From JALYOK01 sp963840785 (GTDB lineage: Bacteria; Pseudomonadota; Gammaproteobacteria; Burkholderiales; JALYOK01), in the NCBI GenBank assembly GCA_963840785.1, contig CAWJAF010000006.1:47648-111647 (forward strand): 64,000 nucleotides of DNA. The letters are read 5' to 3'. This document shows positions 39,749 to 49,565 of the stretch, in pieces. The translations under genes and the position numbers were made by a program. Position 1 is the first letter of the stretch; every line of letters begins with the position of its first letter. The notes below the pieces were generated by a model. It ran no database searches. It saw only the letters and a list, made by a program, of their open reading frames with translations, and had not been told where the DNA came from.

Positions 39749-40165
39749 ATGAAATTCTTAACTCCTGCCGAATGCCGAACACGCATTCTACGAAGCCTTC
39801 GAAATCGGTGAGATCGCTGCGATGATGGCGTTTGGTCGAAGGACGATGACATTACTTGCATTCATCCCGGCGGCTCGCGCTTAATTGGGCGAGTGGCAAT
39901 TGAGGCAGGGTGGCGCGGCATTTTAAACGGCAACATCGGCGTGCGACTTCAAGTTACCGAAATTCGCGAATTCGTCGATCAAGCGTTGACGATTCGCATA
40001 CTTTACGAAAATCTTTGGGTACCGGGCGAAAATGCATCGCGCCCGCCGATCATCGCGACCAATGCCTATCGCTACAGCAAGCGCGGTTGGCACATGGTGT
40101 TGCATCACGCCAGCCCGATGCTCGCAAGACGAACATGGGAGCCAGATGCGGCCGTGTTCCATTAA
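39749..40165 (+). CDS. NTF2-like (DUF4440/SnoaL-type) protein, one or two frame breaks
   Basis: MKFLTP is the apparent start; after a frame change at ~39,775 the text reads EHAFYEAFEIGEIAAMMA, then, after another near 39,830, WSKDDDITCIHPGGSRLIGRVA, WRGIL and YRYSKRGWHMVLHHASP. The WxxDDDITCIHPGG and GWHMVLHHAS patterns are those of small NTF2-fold proteins often annotated as DUF4440. Function unknown. Confidence 0.65.
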
Positions 40166-40234
40166 TGTTAATCGGACGAAGACAGCGTCGCATCAACCCT
40201 TTAGAATAATGGTTTTGCTCAAAATAACCTGCCA

Positions 40235-40995
40235 ATGAATTTTCTCGATCAATTCAAATTAACGGCAAAGTCGCCTTCATTACCGGCGGTTCGCGCGGCC
40301 TGGGACTTGGAAATGGCGACTGCTTTATCACAAGCCGGCGCGCAAGTCGCGCTGATGGCGCGCCGCGAAAAATATTTCGATGAAGCCCGCGCCGAATTGC
40401 CCGATGCCCATTGCGTAGCTGGGTGACGTCAGCAGCGAAGCCGACGTCATACGCGCGGTGGCCGACACCCAACAAAAATTCGGCGAGATCGGCATTTTGA
40501 TTAACGCCGCCGGCATCGCCTGGGGCGCGCCAGCAGTCGACATGACCGCGGAAAAATTTCGCGAAGTGATGCAAGTCAATGTTGACGGCACGTTTTACGC
40601 CTGCAAAGCATGTGCGCCGGACATGATCAAAACCGGTTACGGCAAGATGATCAACATCGCCTCGATCGCGGGCATCATCGCCGAGCCGCCGGAAATTCTT
40701 GACGCTGTGGGTTATAGCACGAGCAAAGCGGCGGTGATAATGCTGACGAAAGATTTAGCCGCGAAATGGGGCCGCCATGGCGTGCGCGTCAACGCCATCG
40801 CGCCGGGATTTTTCCCGACCAAAATGACGGAGAACAAACCTGCCTAAAATCGAGCAAATGATTAACGCGCGAACGCCATTAGGCCGCGCCGGTAAAACAG
40901 GTGAAATCGGCGCAGCCGCATTGTATTTCGCCAGCGCCGCTTCGGACTATGTGACGGGGCATATACTTGCTGTCGATGGCGGAACGGTTATTTAG
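40235..40995 (+). CDS. short-chain dehydrogenase/reductase, frame breaks
   Basis: NAD(P)-dependent oxidoreductase, ~253 residues. After a frame change near 40,265 the cofactor motif is GKVAFITGGSRGLGLEMA; NAAG, catalytic Ser in NIASIAG and YSTSK follow. Further breaks near 40,425 and 40,840; the last frame ends GHILAVDGGTVI at 40995. Closest in style to gluconate/sugar-acid dehydrogenases. It heads a run of sugar-acid genes (SDR, PdxA2, DUF1537 kinase). Confidence 0.82.
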
Positions 40996-41103
40996 GCATC
41001 GAGCTGCAAGGCAGCATCCATAGCGCTTCCCGAGGCATGCAACGTGGAAAAGCAAGGCAGGAGCGCCTGTCAGGGCACCTGATTTTTAGTTATCCAACGT
41101 CAT

Positions 41104-41188
41104 GTCATCCTGAGCGCAGCAAAGGATCTGATTTACAAGCCTCGACAACAGTACATAAAAGCAGATTCTTCGCTGCGCTCAGGATGAC
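41104..41188. repeat. palindromic repeat GTCATCCTGAGCGCAGC
   Basis: GTCATCCTGAGCGCAGC (41104-41120) and GCTGCGCTCAGGATGAC (41172-41188) are perfect 17-bp arms around a 51-base loop. Its arm is a well-known intergenic motif in many bacteria. It separates the two SDR genes. Confidence 0.8.
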
Positions 41189-41235
41189 AGTAGTTGAAAG
41201 AATATTTATCACGATCAAAAATTGAGGAGCAACGC

Positions 41236-41994
41236 ATGACTGAAAAATTTCTAAGTGGCCGCGTCGCCGTCGTTACCGGCGGACGCCGCGGTTTGGGTAA
41301 AGCGATGGCGCTCGCCCTCGGCGAAGTCGGCGCCACGTTAGCCCTGGTTGATCACGAATCGTCCGCCGACGCCGTAGCAGAAGCAAAAGCCAAAGGCATC
41401 GACGCGAAAAGTTTTACCTGCGATGTCAGTAACGCAAAAAATGTCGAAGCCTGCGCCAAAGAAATCGTCGATCATTTCGGCAAAGCGAATATTTTGATCA
41501 ACGCCGCCGGCATCGTCATTCGCAAAACCACCAGCGATTTGTCTGTTGACGAATGGGATCGCGTCATCGGCATTAATCTTTCCGGCGCGTTTTACTTTTC
41601 CAAGGCATTGATTCCGCACATGCGTGGCCAAGGTTATGGCCGAATTATCAATATTTGCTCGGTAATGGCTCATGTGTCAACCGCCGATCGCGTCGCTTAC
41701 AACGCCAGCAAAGCGGGGTTGCTCGCGATGACCAAAGCGCAAGCGCTGGAGCTCGCGCAAGACAACATCACCGTCGTCGGCATCAGCCCCGGCGCTTTCT
41801 CCACCGACATGACCGCCGCGCTTCGCGCTGATCCGGCACGCAATGCAACCTTCATGGATGCAACGCCAATGCGCCGCTGGGGTGAACCCGACGAAATCGG
41901 CAAACTAGCGCGTTACATTTGTTCACCTGATGCAAGTTACATCACCGGCACCGATATCGTGATCGATGGCGGCTGGCTGGCGAGCGGAGTCTAA
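41236..41994 (+). CDS. short-chain dehydrogenase/reductase
   Basis: 252 residues, intact. VAVVTGGRRGLGKAMALALG (cofactor), CDVSNAKN, NAAGIVIR, catalytic Ser in NICSVMAH, YNASKAG and TGTDIVIDGGWLASG are all present. GAGGAG precedes the ATG at 41236; an in-frame reading from 41194 runs into the repeat. Four bases separate it from pdxA2. Probably oxidises a sugar acid or polyol in the same pathway. Confidence 0.92.
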   Translation: MTEKFLSGRVAVVTGGRRGLGKAMALALGEVGATLALVDHESSADAVAEAKAKGIDAKSFTCDVSNAKNVEACAKEIVDHFGKANILINAAGIVIRKTTSDLSVDEWDRVIGINLSGAFYFSKALIPHMRGQGYGRIINICSVMAHVSTADRVAYNASKAGLLAMTKAQALELAQDNITVVGISPGAFSTDMTAALRADPARNATFMDATPMRRWGEPDEIGKLARYICSPDASYITGTDIVIDGGWLASGV

Positions 41995-41997
41995 ATA

Positions 41998-42978
41998 ATG
42001 ATGCCTCTGATCGGCATTACCATGGGCGACCCGTCAGGAATCGGCGCGGAGATTATTTGCAAAGCGTTGAAAGATTTGCCGGCAGCGCAACGCTCGCGTA
42101 CCGCCGTCATTGGTGATCCCCATTATCTGGAGCGTGCCAATAAACTCATCAACGGTGGCCTGAAATTCGGTGCCTCCACTGCGACGCACACCGACGGTAC
42201 CGTGCCGGTATTCGAAGTCCATGTTGATCGTGCCCATGTTGCCGACAGCAAGGTTTGCGCCGCTTCCGGCGACGCCGCCTATCGCTTCATCGTTCGCGCT
42301 GTTTCCGCCGCGATGGCGAAAGAAATCGCGGTCATCGTGACCGCGCCGCTTAATAAAGAAGCGTTGCATTTAGGCGGCCATCATTTCGAAGGCCACACGG
42401 AATTGCTTGCCCATTTGACCGGCGTAAAATCGTCGTTCATGTTGCTCGCATCGGAAAAATTATCGTCGATCCACGTTTCGACCCACGTCTCGCTCGCAGG
42501 TGCAGTCAAACGCGCAACGCCGGAACGTGTCGCCGCTACGATTCGCGCGGGTGACAAACATTTGAAACTGATGGGCATGAAATCCCCACGCATCGCCGTC
42601 GCGGGACTTAATCCCCATTGCGGCGAAAACGGTTTATTCGGCAACGAAGAAGCCGAGCAAATCACGCCCGGCATCAACATCGCTAAAGCCGAAGGCATCA
42701 ATGTTACCGGGCCCATTTCCGGCGACACGGTGTTTTATCGTGCGATGAAAGGTGAATTTGATTTGGTCGTCGCGCAGTACCACGATCAAGGCCACATTCC
42801 CACCAAGCTGATCGCGTTTGATACCACCGTGAATGTTTCGCTCGGCCTGCCGATTTATCGCACCTCGGTCGATCACGGCACGGCGTTCGATATCGCCTGG
42901 CAAGGCAAAGCCGACTACGTAAATTTAAACGCCGCGATTGCCTATGCGCGCCTCATGGCCGCGGGCATTCAAGCGTAG
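41998..42978 (+). CDS. pdxA2: 4-phospho-D-threonate 3-dehydrogenase (PdxA2)
   Basis: 326 residues, intact. PdxA-fold: GITMGDPSGIGAEIICKAL, VTAPLNKEAL, GHTELLAHLTG, GLNPHCGENGLFGNEE, QYHDQGHIPTKL and SVDHGTAFDIAW, including the metal-binding His residues. PdxA proper makes vitamin B6, but the next gene is a DUF1537 kinase, the arrangement established for PdxA2, which oxidises 4-phospho-D-threonate (or erythronate) to dihydroxyacetone phosphate and CO2. The assignment to PdxA2 rests on that context. Confidence 0.85.
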   Translation: MMPLIGITMGDPSGIGAEIICKALKDLPAAQRSRTAVIGDPHYLERANKLINGGLKFGASTATHTDGTVPVFEVHVDRAHVADSKVCAASGDAAYRFIVRAVSAAMAKEIAVIVTAPLNKEALHLGGHHFEGHTELLAHLTGVKSSFMLLASEKLSSIHVSTHVSLAGAVKRATPERVAATIRAGDKHLKLMGMKSPRIAVAGLNPHCGENGLFGNEEAEQITPGINIAKAEGINVTGPISGDTVFYRAMKGEFDLVVAQYHDQGHIPTKLIAFDTTVNVSLGLPIYRTSVDHGTAFDIAWQGKADYVNLNAAIAYARLMAAGIQA

Positions 42979-42992
42979 CACCGAATCTATCC

Positions 42993-44189
42993 ATGGCGTC
43001 GACGCTCAAGATCGCAATCATTGCCGACGATCTGACCGGCGCGATGGATGCGGCGGCGCCATTCGCCAAACGCGGTGCCCACACGCGCGTGATGTTCTCG
43101 GAAAATCCTCCGTCAGACGAATTGCTCAACGCGCCAGAAATTTTAGCGCGCACCACCGATAGCCGGCACCTCGATCCGGTGCGCGCGATTCAGCGCGTGC
43201 ATCATGCACTGTCCGATTTGGAAGATCGCTTACCGTTCAAAAAAATCGATTCGACACTACGCGGCAATATCGTTGCCGAATCATTGGCGACGCTGGACGC
43301 GACCGGCCGGCGGCATTTGTTGATCACGCCGGCGTTTCCGGGCCAGGGCCGAGCGCTGCGCGGCGGCGAAGTATTTATTCACGGTGTTCCGCTGCGCGGA
43401 AACGGCCATCGCCAAAGACGCGCTATCACCACCCTTAGCGATTCCACTGGCGATGGCGTTCGGTGGCAAGTTGGGCGTGATCGTCCACGAAGTTGAGCAT
43501 CCATCGCAGTTGCGGTTGGAGCCGGGCGAAGCGGTTCACGTTTACGTGGTCGATAGCGAAACCGATGACGAGTTATTGCAACTCGCGCATTTCGTACTCA
43601 CCCATCACGATGAAGTTGTTGTTGCCGGCACGTCGGGGCTCGGCAACGCGCTTGCCACCGCAATCTACGGCGGCGCATCGGAGATCAAGGTACGGCGCGA
43701 TGCGCGGCCGATGTTGTATGTCGTCGGTTCACGCACGCCACAAAGCGCGGCACAGTTGGAACGCCTCGTCGATTGCGGCGCGCACCCGATCGTCATAGAA
43801 ACCCATGACGGCCGAATTGAACTCGAACAGCGCTGAATAGTCTCGCGCGGCTCGAACCCGGCGCGCCCGCTTACGTGATCACTTTGCGCCAGCGCGACAA
43901 AGTGTCGCCCGACGCGCCAATGGTCGCCAACGCGCTCGCGACACTCGCCCATCGATTGATCAACGAATTGGACATTGGCTCCATCGTCGTTACCGGCGGC
44001 GATACCGCGCAAGCGTTGATGGCGGAACTCGCTATTACATCGGTCGATCTCGCCGGCGAATTGCTGCCCGGCATTGCCGTGGGCATCGTGCCGCATCGCA
44101 AGCGTAACTTCAAACTCGTCACGAAAGCGGGCGCCTTTGGCGATGCGGAATTATTCGTGACCTTGATGAAAGAACTCAGAACAAAATGA
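42993..44189 (+). CDS. four-carbon acid-sugar kinase (DUF1537, DtnK-like), frame breaks
   Basis: ATP-dependent kinase of D-threonate/D-erythronate-type acids. N-terminal domain IAIIADDLTGAMDAAAPFAKRG, KKIDSTLRGNI and LLITPAFPGQGRAL; C-terminal nucleotide-binding domain IGSIVVTGGDTAQALM. Breaks near 43,395 and 43,830. ATG at 42993, 14 bases after pdxA2; its end overlaps the crotonase ATG. With PdxA2 it forms a two-step route from a C4 acid sugar to dihydroxyacetone phosphate. Confidence 0.88.
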
Positions 44190-44974
44190 AATTCGATAAC
44201 CTCACCGTCGAGTCGCGCGACCACGTGCTATTCATGGGTCTTAATCGCCCGGCGAAACGCAACGCGTTCGATCTCGATCTCTATCATTCGCTATCGTTGG
44301 CTTACGGCGAACTGGAACGCAATCGCGATCTGCGTTGCGGCGTGTTGTTCGCCCATGGCGATCATTTCACCGGCGGCATCGATTTGCCGCAATGGGCGCC
44401 GCGCTTTGCCGAAGGAAAATTCATTGACCCTGCCGAAGGTGGCATGGATCCGCTCGCGCTGGATGAAAACAAAACTGTCAGCAAGCCGATCGTGATGGCG
44501 GTGCAGGGTTGGTGTTTGACCATCGGCCTAGAATTGTTGCTCGCGACGGATATTCGTGTCGCGGCGGACAACGCGCGCTTCGCGCAAATCGAACCGAAGC
44601 GCGGCATCTACGCCATCGGCGGCGCGACGATTCGCTTGCCGCAAGAAATCGGCTGGGGCAACGCCATGCGTTATCTGTTGACCAGCGATGAATTTAGCGC
44701 AAATGAAGCGTTGCGAATGGGCTTGGTTCAAGATGTCGTTCCGGTCGGCGCACAATTGTCACGCGCGACGGACATCGCGATGACCATCGCCGCGCAAGCA
44801 CCTCTCGCGGTGCAGGCGACATTGCGCTCGTCACGCATCTCGCGCAGTCACGGCGCGCCAGCCGCAATCGCGCGCCTCGCGCCGGATATGGTGCCGCTGC
44901 TCGCTAGCGAAGATGCGAAAGAAGGGATACAGTCCTTTATTGAACGACGCACGGGAAAATTCACGGGCCATTAA
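44186..44974 (+). CDS. enoyl-CoA hydratase/isomerase-family (crotonase) protein
   Basis: 262 residues, intact. Crotonase fold: RPAKRNAFDLDLYHSL, oxyanion-loop HGDHFTGGIDLPQW, CLTIGLELLLATDIRVAA and IEPKRGIYAIGGATIRL. Reaction unknown. ATG overlaps the kinase stop (ATGA, 44186), so it is co-translated with the acid-sugar genes although a CoA substrate has no obvious place in that pathway. Confidence 0.9.
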   Translation: MKFDNLTVESRDHVLFMGLNRPAKRNAFDLDLYHSLSLAYGELERNRDLRCGVLFAHGDHFTGGIDLPQWAPRFAEGKFIDPAEGGMDPLALDENKTVSKPIVMAVQGWCLTIGLELLLATDIRVAADNARFAQIEPKRGIYAIGGATIRLPQEIGWGNAMRYLLTSDEFSANEALRMGLVQDVVPVGAQLSRATDIAMTIAAQAPLAVQATLRSSRISRSHGAPAAIARLAPDMVPLLASEDAKEGIQSFIERRTGKFTGH

Positions 44975-44982
44975 TTTATTGT

Positions 44983-45056
44983 CATTCCCGCGAAGATAGG
45001 GAATCCAGTGATTTACGCGAACGACACTGGTTCTCCGCCTTCGCAGGGACGACGAC
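44983..45056. repeat. degenerate palindromic repeat CATTCCCGCGAAG...CTTCGCAGGGACGA
   Basis: TTGTCATTCCCGCGAAGATAG with GGAATCCAG is mirrored imperfectly by CTGGTTCTCCGCCTTCGCAGG. It is a diverged copy of the common CATTCCCGCG...CGCGGGAATG element. Confidence 0.6.
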
Positions 45057-45096
45057 ATATCACTCGGAATGCACTTCGAAATATCTTGGGGACGCC

Positions 45097-45282
45097 ATGA
45101 AAAAACTATTGTTGGCACCGATACTTGTTTCAATGTCGATCATGCTATCGGGTTGCCTAGGCTTCATCGTCGGCAATGCAGTCGATCTGGGCATTGAAGT
45201 TGTTAAAGTACCATTCAAAGTGACGAAAGCAGCAGTCGATGTCATTACCGACGACGATGATGATGATAAGAAGAAAAAATAG
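45097..45282 (+). CDS. small lipoprotein with acidic-then-basic tail
   Basis: 61 residues. Signal peptide with lipobox (MLSGC, Cys20) so it is lipid-anchored in the periplasm or outer membrane. The mature part GFIVGNAVDLGIEVVKVPF then VTKAAVDVITDDDDDDKKKK resembles a small conserved proteobacterial lipoprotein family (I believe NF038104). Six Asp followed by four Lys end the protein. Function unknown. Confidence 0.8.
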   Translation: MKKLLLAPILVSMSIMLSGCLGFIVGNAVDLGIEVVKVPFKVTKAAVDVITDDDDDDKKKK

Positions 45283-45289
45283 TGCCTAA

Positions 45290-45324
45290 GCCAGGAGCCG
45301 CGCCGGACTTGCCTGGCTCCTAGG
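45290..45324 (+). terminator. hairpin after the lipoprotein gene
   Basis: GCCAGGAGCC and GGCTCCTAGG form an imperfect stem 7 bases after the stop; an alternative GCCAGG/CCTGGC pairing is possible. No strong T-run. Confidence 0.4.
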
Positions 45325-45406
45325 CCACTCGGTCGCGGCAATGCATGCTCTGAAAGCCTTTATCCGTGCGCCTTCTGGCGCGATGACTAAAAATATTTAA
45401 CTAATC

Positions 45407-46836
45407 ATGTCAAATACCGCATTGTGTTTTTTACCCGCCACGCAAATCGCAAAACGAATTGCGTCGCGCGAACTTTCCGCGCTTGAAGTCACCGACGCGC
45501 ACCTCACGCAAATCGAAAAATGCAATCCATCGCTCAACGCGATCGTTACGTTAGTTGCGGACCGGGCGCGCGCGAGTGCGAAAGCCGCCGACGCAAGGCA
45601 AGCGCGCGGCGAAACGCTTGGGTTGCTGCACGGCCTGCCGATGGTGCATAAAGATTTGGCAGAAACCAAAGGCATCCGCACCACGTTCGGCTCGCCGATT
45701 TTCAAAGACTTCGTTCCCGAGCGCACCGCGCTGATTGTTGAGCGCATGCAACAGGCCGGCGGCATCACGTTAGGCAAAAGCAACACACCGGAATTTGGCG
45801 CAGGCTCGCAAACTTATAACGAAGTGTTCGGCGAAACGCTTAATCCCTATGGCTTGCCCGATCGCCGCTTAACCTGTGGCGGATCGAGCGGCGGTGCGGC
45901 AGTCGCGCTCGCGTCCGGCATGGTGCCGATTGCCGATGGCACCGATCTCGGCGGCTCGCTACGCAATCCGGCGAGCTTTTGCAATGTCGTCGGCTTTCGT
46001 CCCTCGCCGGGCCGCGTACCGAACTGGCCGTCGCTCGCGGCGTGGTTTCCGTTCACCATCGCCGGGCCGATGGCGCGCAACGTTGAAGATGTCGCATTGA
46101 TGATGGCGGCAATCGCCGGGCCAGATGCGCGCTCGCCGATCAGCTTGCCGGAACCAGGCGCCGATTTTTTGCGGCCATTGGCGCGCGACTTCAAAAAAAC
46201 TCGCATCGCGTGGTCGCCCGATTTAAGTAAATCTTTTCATATTGACCGCGCGTTGTCAGCGTGCTCGAAAAGCAGTTGCCGACGTTTTCAGCACTCGGCT
46301 GCGACGTCATGGAAGCCGTACCAGACCTCACCGGCGCAGACGAATTGTTCCGCATCTGGCGCGCGTGGGCAATGCACATGACCCACGGCGAACTGTATAA
46401 AACGAAGCACGAACAGATGAAAGACACCGTGCGCTGGAACATTGAGGAAGGCGCGAAACTAACCGGAGCTGACATCGCGCGTGCGGAAAAATTGCGTACC
46501 GAACTTTATCACCGCGTCAGAAAATTTTTCGATGAGTATGATTTTTTGTTGCTGCCCGTCGTGCAGCTGCCGCCGTTCGATGTGAAAGAGCGCTGGGTAA
46601 AATCCATCAACGGCATCGAGCTGCCAACCTATTTGGACTGGATGAAATCCTGCTATTTGATTTCCGCTACCACCCTACCCTGCATATCGGTCCCTGCAGG
46701 ATTTACCAACGACGGCTTGCCGATTGGTTTACAAATCGTCGGCAAACACAATGCGGATTTTAGTGTGCTGCAGCTGGGGTTTGCGTTTGAACAAGCAACG
46801 GGGTTTGGGTTACAGCGGCCAATGATGTCTATTTGA
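45407..46836 (+). CDS. amidase-signature family protein, one frame break
   Basis: Ser-cisSer-Lys amidase. Catalytic Lys in PMVHKDLAETKG, cis-Ser in CGGSSGGAAVAL and nucleophile in DGTDLGGSLRNPA are intact. The frame changes near 46,240, joining KTRIAWSPDL to VLEKQLPTFSALGCDV; the C-terminal part (LPCISVPAGFTNDGLPIGLQIVG) is standard. About 476 residues. Substrate unknown. Same strand as the acid-sugar cluster but separated by repeats. Confidence 0.9.
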
Positions 46837-46918
46837 AGAAGCAAATTTATTTTGAGCATATCGGCCGGTATCCGCCGCAATCGGATACTTCTTGGATACG
46901 CTTCATCGCCGGCGAAGG

Positions 46919-47772
46919 TCAACATTTCCGCGCCACAAACCTCCCACCGCCTAGCTTGTTAACCTGATACAAGCCAACAAAAAAAGCATAGCTACCATCC
47001 CATGCGTCATAGTGCGCCCTGCCAAATCGGCGTATGGTTTCGTCTTTCAGGCTGCGGTACATTGCTAATCGTTTTTTCAGAATGTCGGCCCATTCGTCGC
47101 TTAGATCGTCGCAGACGATTCAATCGCAAAGCCATTTTGCTCGAGCAGCATTCGATAGCGATCAAAACTGCCGAGATCGGCGTAGGTCATCTCGCGCGCG
47201 AGCTGTTGCCATTGCGGTTTCGCTGAGCGCGGGCTGGCGCAGAATATCGGTAAACGCGATCACTCCGCCGGGCTTTAGCACTCGTGAGCATTCGCCAATC
47301 AGACGCGCCTTGTCGGGCACATGGCACCACGCTTCTTGTCCGATCACTACGTCGAACTCTGCGACGCCGAACGGCATGGCGAGCGCGTTGCCGTGGCGAA
47401 AACTGACGAGGTGATCGAGACCTACTAAGCCGGGTGAGATATTGCGCGGCATGATAGCGACTCTCGGTGAAATCCAATCCAACTACTCGGCAACCGTATC
47501 GATCGTGCCAGGTAGCGCGACGGCCCGCCGACGCCGCTGCACACATCCAGCAGGACATGTGTTGGACTCGATACCCGCTTTGTGCGCCAGGATATCATTG
47601 GCCTGGACGCCGCCGTAGTGATCCTGATCGTAATCTTTCAAACATCTTGCGTCAGCCCATCAAGCGAAATGTTCTTGCTCGCGAGCGTGCGAAGAATTTG
47701 TTCCTCGTTGATCGGGTGGCTGTCGTAATACTGCGTAACACTGGCGGTGTGCGGTTCAAAAAGGTCAGTCAT
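46919..47772 (-). CDS. class I SAM-dependent methyltransferase, frame breaks
   Basis: About 284 residues. Start MTDLFEPHTASVTQYYDSHP at 47772; after breaks near 47,560-47,470 the core is YLTRL/VGLDH region, GNALAMPFGVAEFDVVIGQEAWCHVPDKARLIGE and VLKPGGVIAFTDIL, a methyltransferase domain of the UbiE/SmtA type. After a further break near 47,160 it ends WDGSYAFFVGLYQVNKLGGGRFVARKC at 46919. Overall layout resembles glycine betaine/phospholipid N-methyltransferases, but the substrate is not assignable. Confidence 0.75.
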
Positions 47773-48509
47773 GTGAATCATATTAACTCGCTATTGGATG
47801 GCTTATGATTCTACCGGAGATGGTGGAGGTGACTTATCGCCTTCTACGTGCACGCGCGCTTCATTGTCTTGGCAATTGGCTGGACGCCGCATGGCCCGAG
47901 GCCAGCCCCTGGATACTGGCTCACAGGCTAACGCCCTTGCAATGAATTAGTCAGCCAAACAATTGAGGCCGAAATAAGAAAAAATACAATCGGTTCAAAG
48001 AGACTGCCTAACCCGCGCTCGCTCGGTGGCGACAAACTTCGTACAAACAAATTCCGGTCTCGACTGAGGTAACCAAAAGGTACGGAATCGCGCCCTGCCG
48101 ATGAGGCCGGCAACGGCATTGGCTGCTTTGGCCGAATCGAAAAGTTAACTGAATGTCAGTAAGGCAATAGGCTGGGGGTGCAATTGCGCCTGCGGCCTTC
48201 GAAGGAAGCGCTGATTATTCGGTAATTTTGTAACTGCTGAAAACTTCACCGGACAGTCAGGGAGCCGGAACCGCTACGCGGTTGGATGGAACAATTTGAG
48301 ATTGATAGGAAAACACCGCGCGGCTACGAGCATCGGAGGCTAGAAGACATTTATTACAAAGACATGACGAAATGAAGGCCCTGCACACTCAATCACAATA
48401 ATTCAATTTGCTTTTTTGACCGAAACGATTCTGTAATTATTCGCTGGCACTCTCTCGCCATGGACATGACGGACAAATCATTCTGAATCCGAAAAATCTT
48501 TCCCGCGAT
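47773..48509. other. 737-base gap without a supported gene
   Basis: Contains a reverse copy of a short dispersed motif (GGATACTGGCTC, 47911-47922) and no frame with family character. The reverse-strand frame at 48119-47928 (63 residues) is Arg/Ser-rich and probably fortuitous. It should include the promoter for the decarboxylase gene at 48510. Confidence 0.4.
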
Positions 48510-49565
48510 GTGCCGCATCAGTATGTAGAACGAGCCTCCGGCGAGGTTCGAACCGAGCATTTTGTTGCGGATCAAATGATCGCCTGGCTTTACTCCAAAG
48601 CGCGAGAAAGTTTCCCCTATCTATTTCGACTGGCGACGCAACGGCACGGGACGCGGCTACTCGCCTATTTGAATTACGATGCGCCGCTCATTGCGCGTAA
48701 TGGATCGTTCCACGCGCTCATCGCCAAACTAGGTATCGACACCTCGGAATGCGTGGTGCCGCTGGTGCGCTGGCCTCGACTGCGCGATTTGTTCGAACGT
48801 CAAATACGCTTTTGGGATGTCCGTCCACTCACGAAGTTACCGTTCAGCGTCGCCTCACCGGCCGATTCGCGAATCCTCTTTGGCAGCTTCGCCGAGCATC
48901 ACGATTTGCCGCTAAAAGAAAAGTTTTTTTCATTACGCGAACTGGTCGGCAGCAACAAAGTCGGATGGCAGTCTTGTTTCGAAGATGGCGATTGGGCAAT
49001 TTTTCGGCTAACGCCGGAGAAATACCATTACAACCATATGCCGGTAAGCGGCAACGTTGTCGACGTGTACGAAATCGATGGCGACTTTCATTCGTGCAAC
49101 CCGACAGCCGTGGTGCGAATCGTAACCCCATACTCAAAGAATCGACGCGCGATTACGGTGATCGACACCGACGTCCCGGGAGGAACTCAGGTCGGCCATG
49201 TCGCGATGATCGAAGTAGTCGCATTGATGATTGGCGAGATTGTTCAATGCTACAGCGATGAAGGGTACGCCCCCGCCGCCCCCGTTGAAGTTGGACAATT
49301 CGTTAGCGTCGGTGCCGTAAAAAGCTTGTTCCGGCCGGGCAGCAGTACGGTGGTCCTACTGTTTCAGCGCGATCGAGTTCAATTCGACTACGACCTCGTG
49401 AAATACTCACGGCTCCACGACGTGCAAAGCCGCTATTCGTACTACTTCGGCCAGTGCTTAGTCGAAACCGATGTTATGGTTCGAAGCTCGATCGCCAAAG
49501 CAGTAAGCCATTCGCTCGACTTTCACTCCGTCGCAAAACCTCACATACAACTGGAGACGTCATGA
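48510..49565 (+). CDS. phosphatidylserine decarboxylase-family protein
   Basis: 351 residues, intact. PSD-family features: N-terminal YVERASGEVRTEHFVADQ, the substrate-pocket YHYNHMPVSGNVVDVYEIDG, and the autoprocessing site GSS in LFRPGSSTVVLLFQRD, where cleavage would create the pyruvoyl-Ser alpha chain. Normal role: phosphatidylserine to phosphatidylethanolamine at the membrane. GTG start at 48510. The stop overlaps the next ATG as ATGA. Longer and more diverged than the usual bacterial short Psd, so a specialised substrate is possible. Confidence 0.85.
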   Translation: MPHQYVERASGEVRTEHFVADQMIAWLYSKARESFPYLFRLATQRHGTRLLAYLNYDAPLIARNGSFHALIAKLGIDTSECVVPLVRWPRLRDLFERQIRFWDVRPLTKLPFSVASPADSRILFGSFAEHHDLPLKEKFFSLRELVGSNKVGWQSCFEDGDWAIFRLTPEKYHYNHMPVSGNVVDVYEIDGDFHSCNPTAVVRIVTPYSKNRRAITVIDTDVPGGTQVGHVAMIEVVALMIGEIVQCYSDEGYAPAAPVEVGQFVSVGAVKSLFRPGSSTVVLLFQRDRVQFDYDLVKYSRLHDVQSRYSYYFGQCLVETDVMVRSSIAKAVSHSLDFHSVAKPHIQLETS

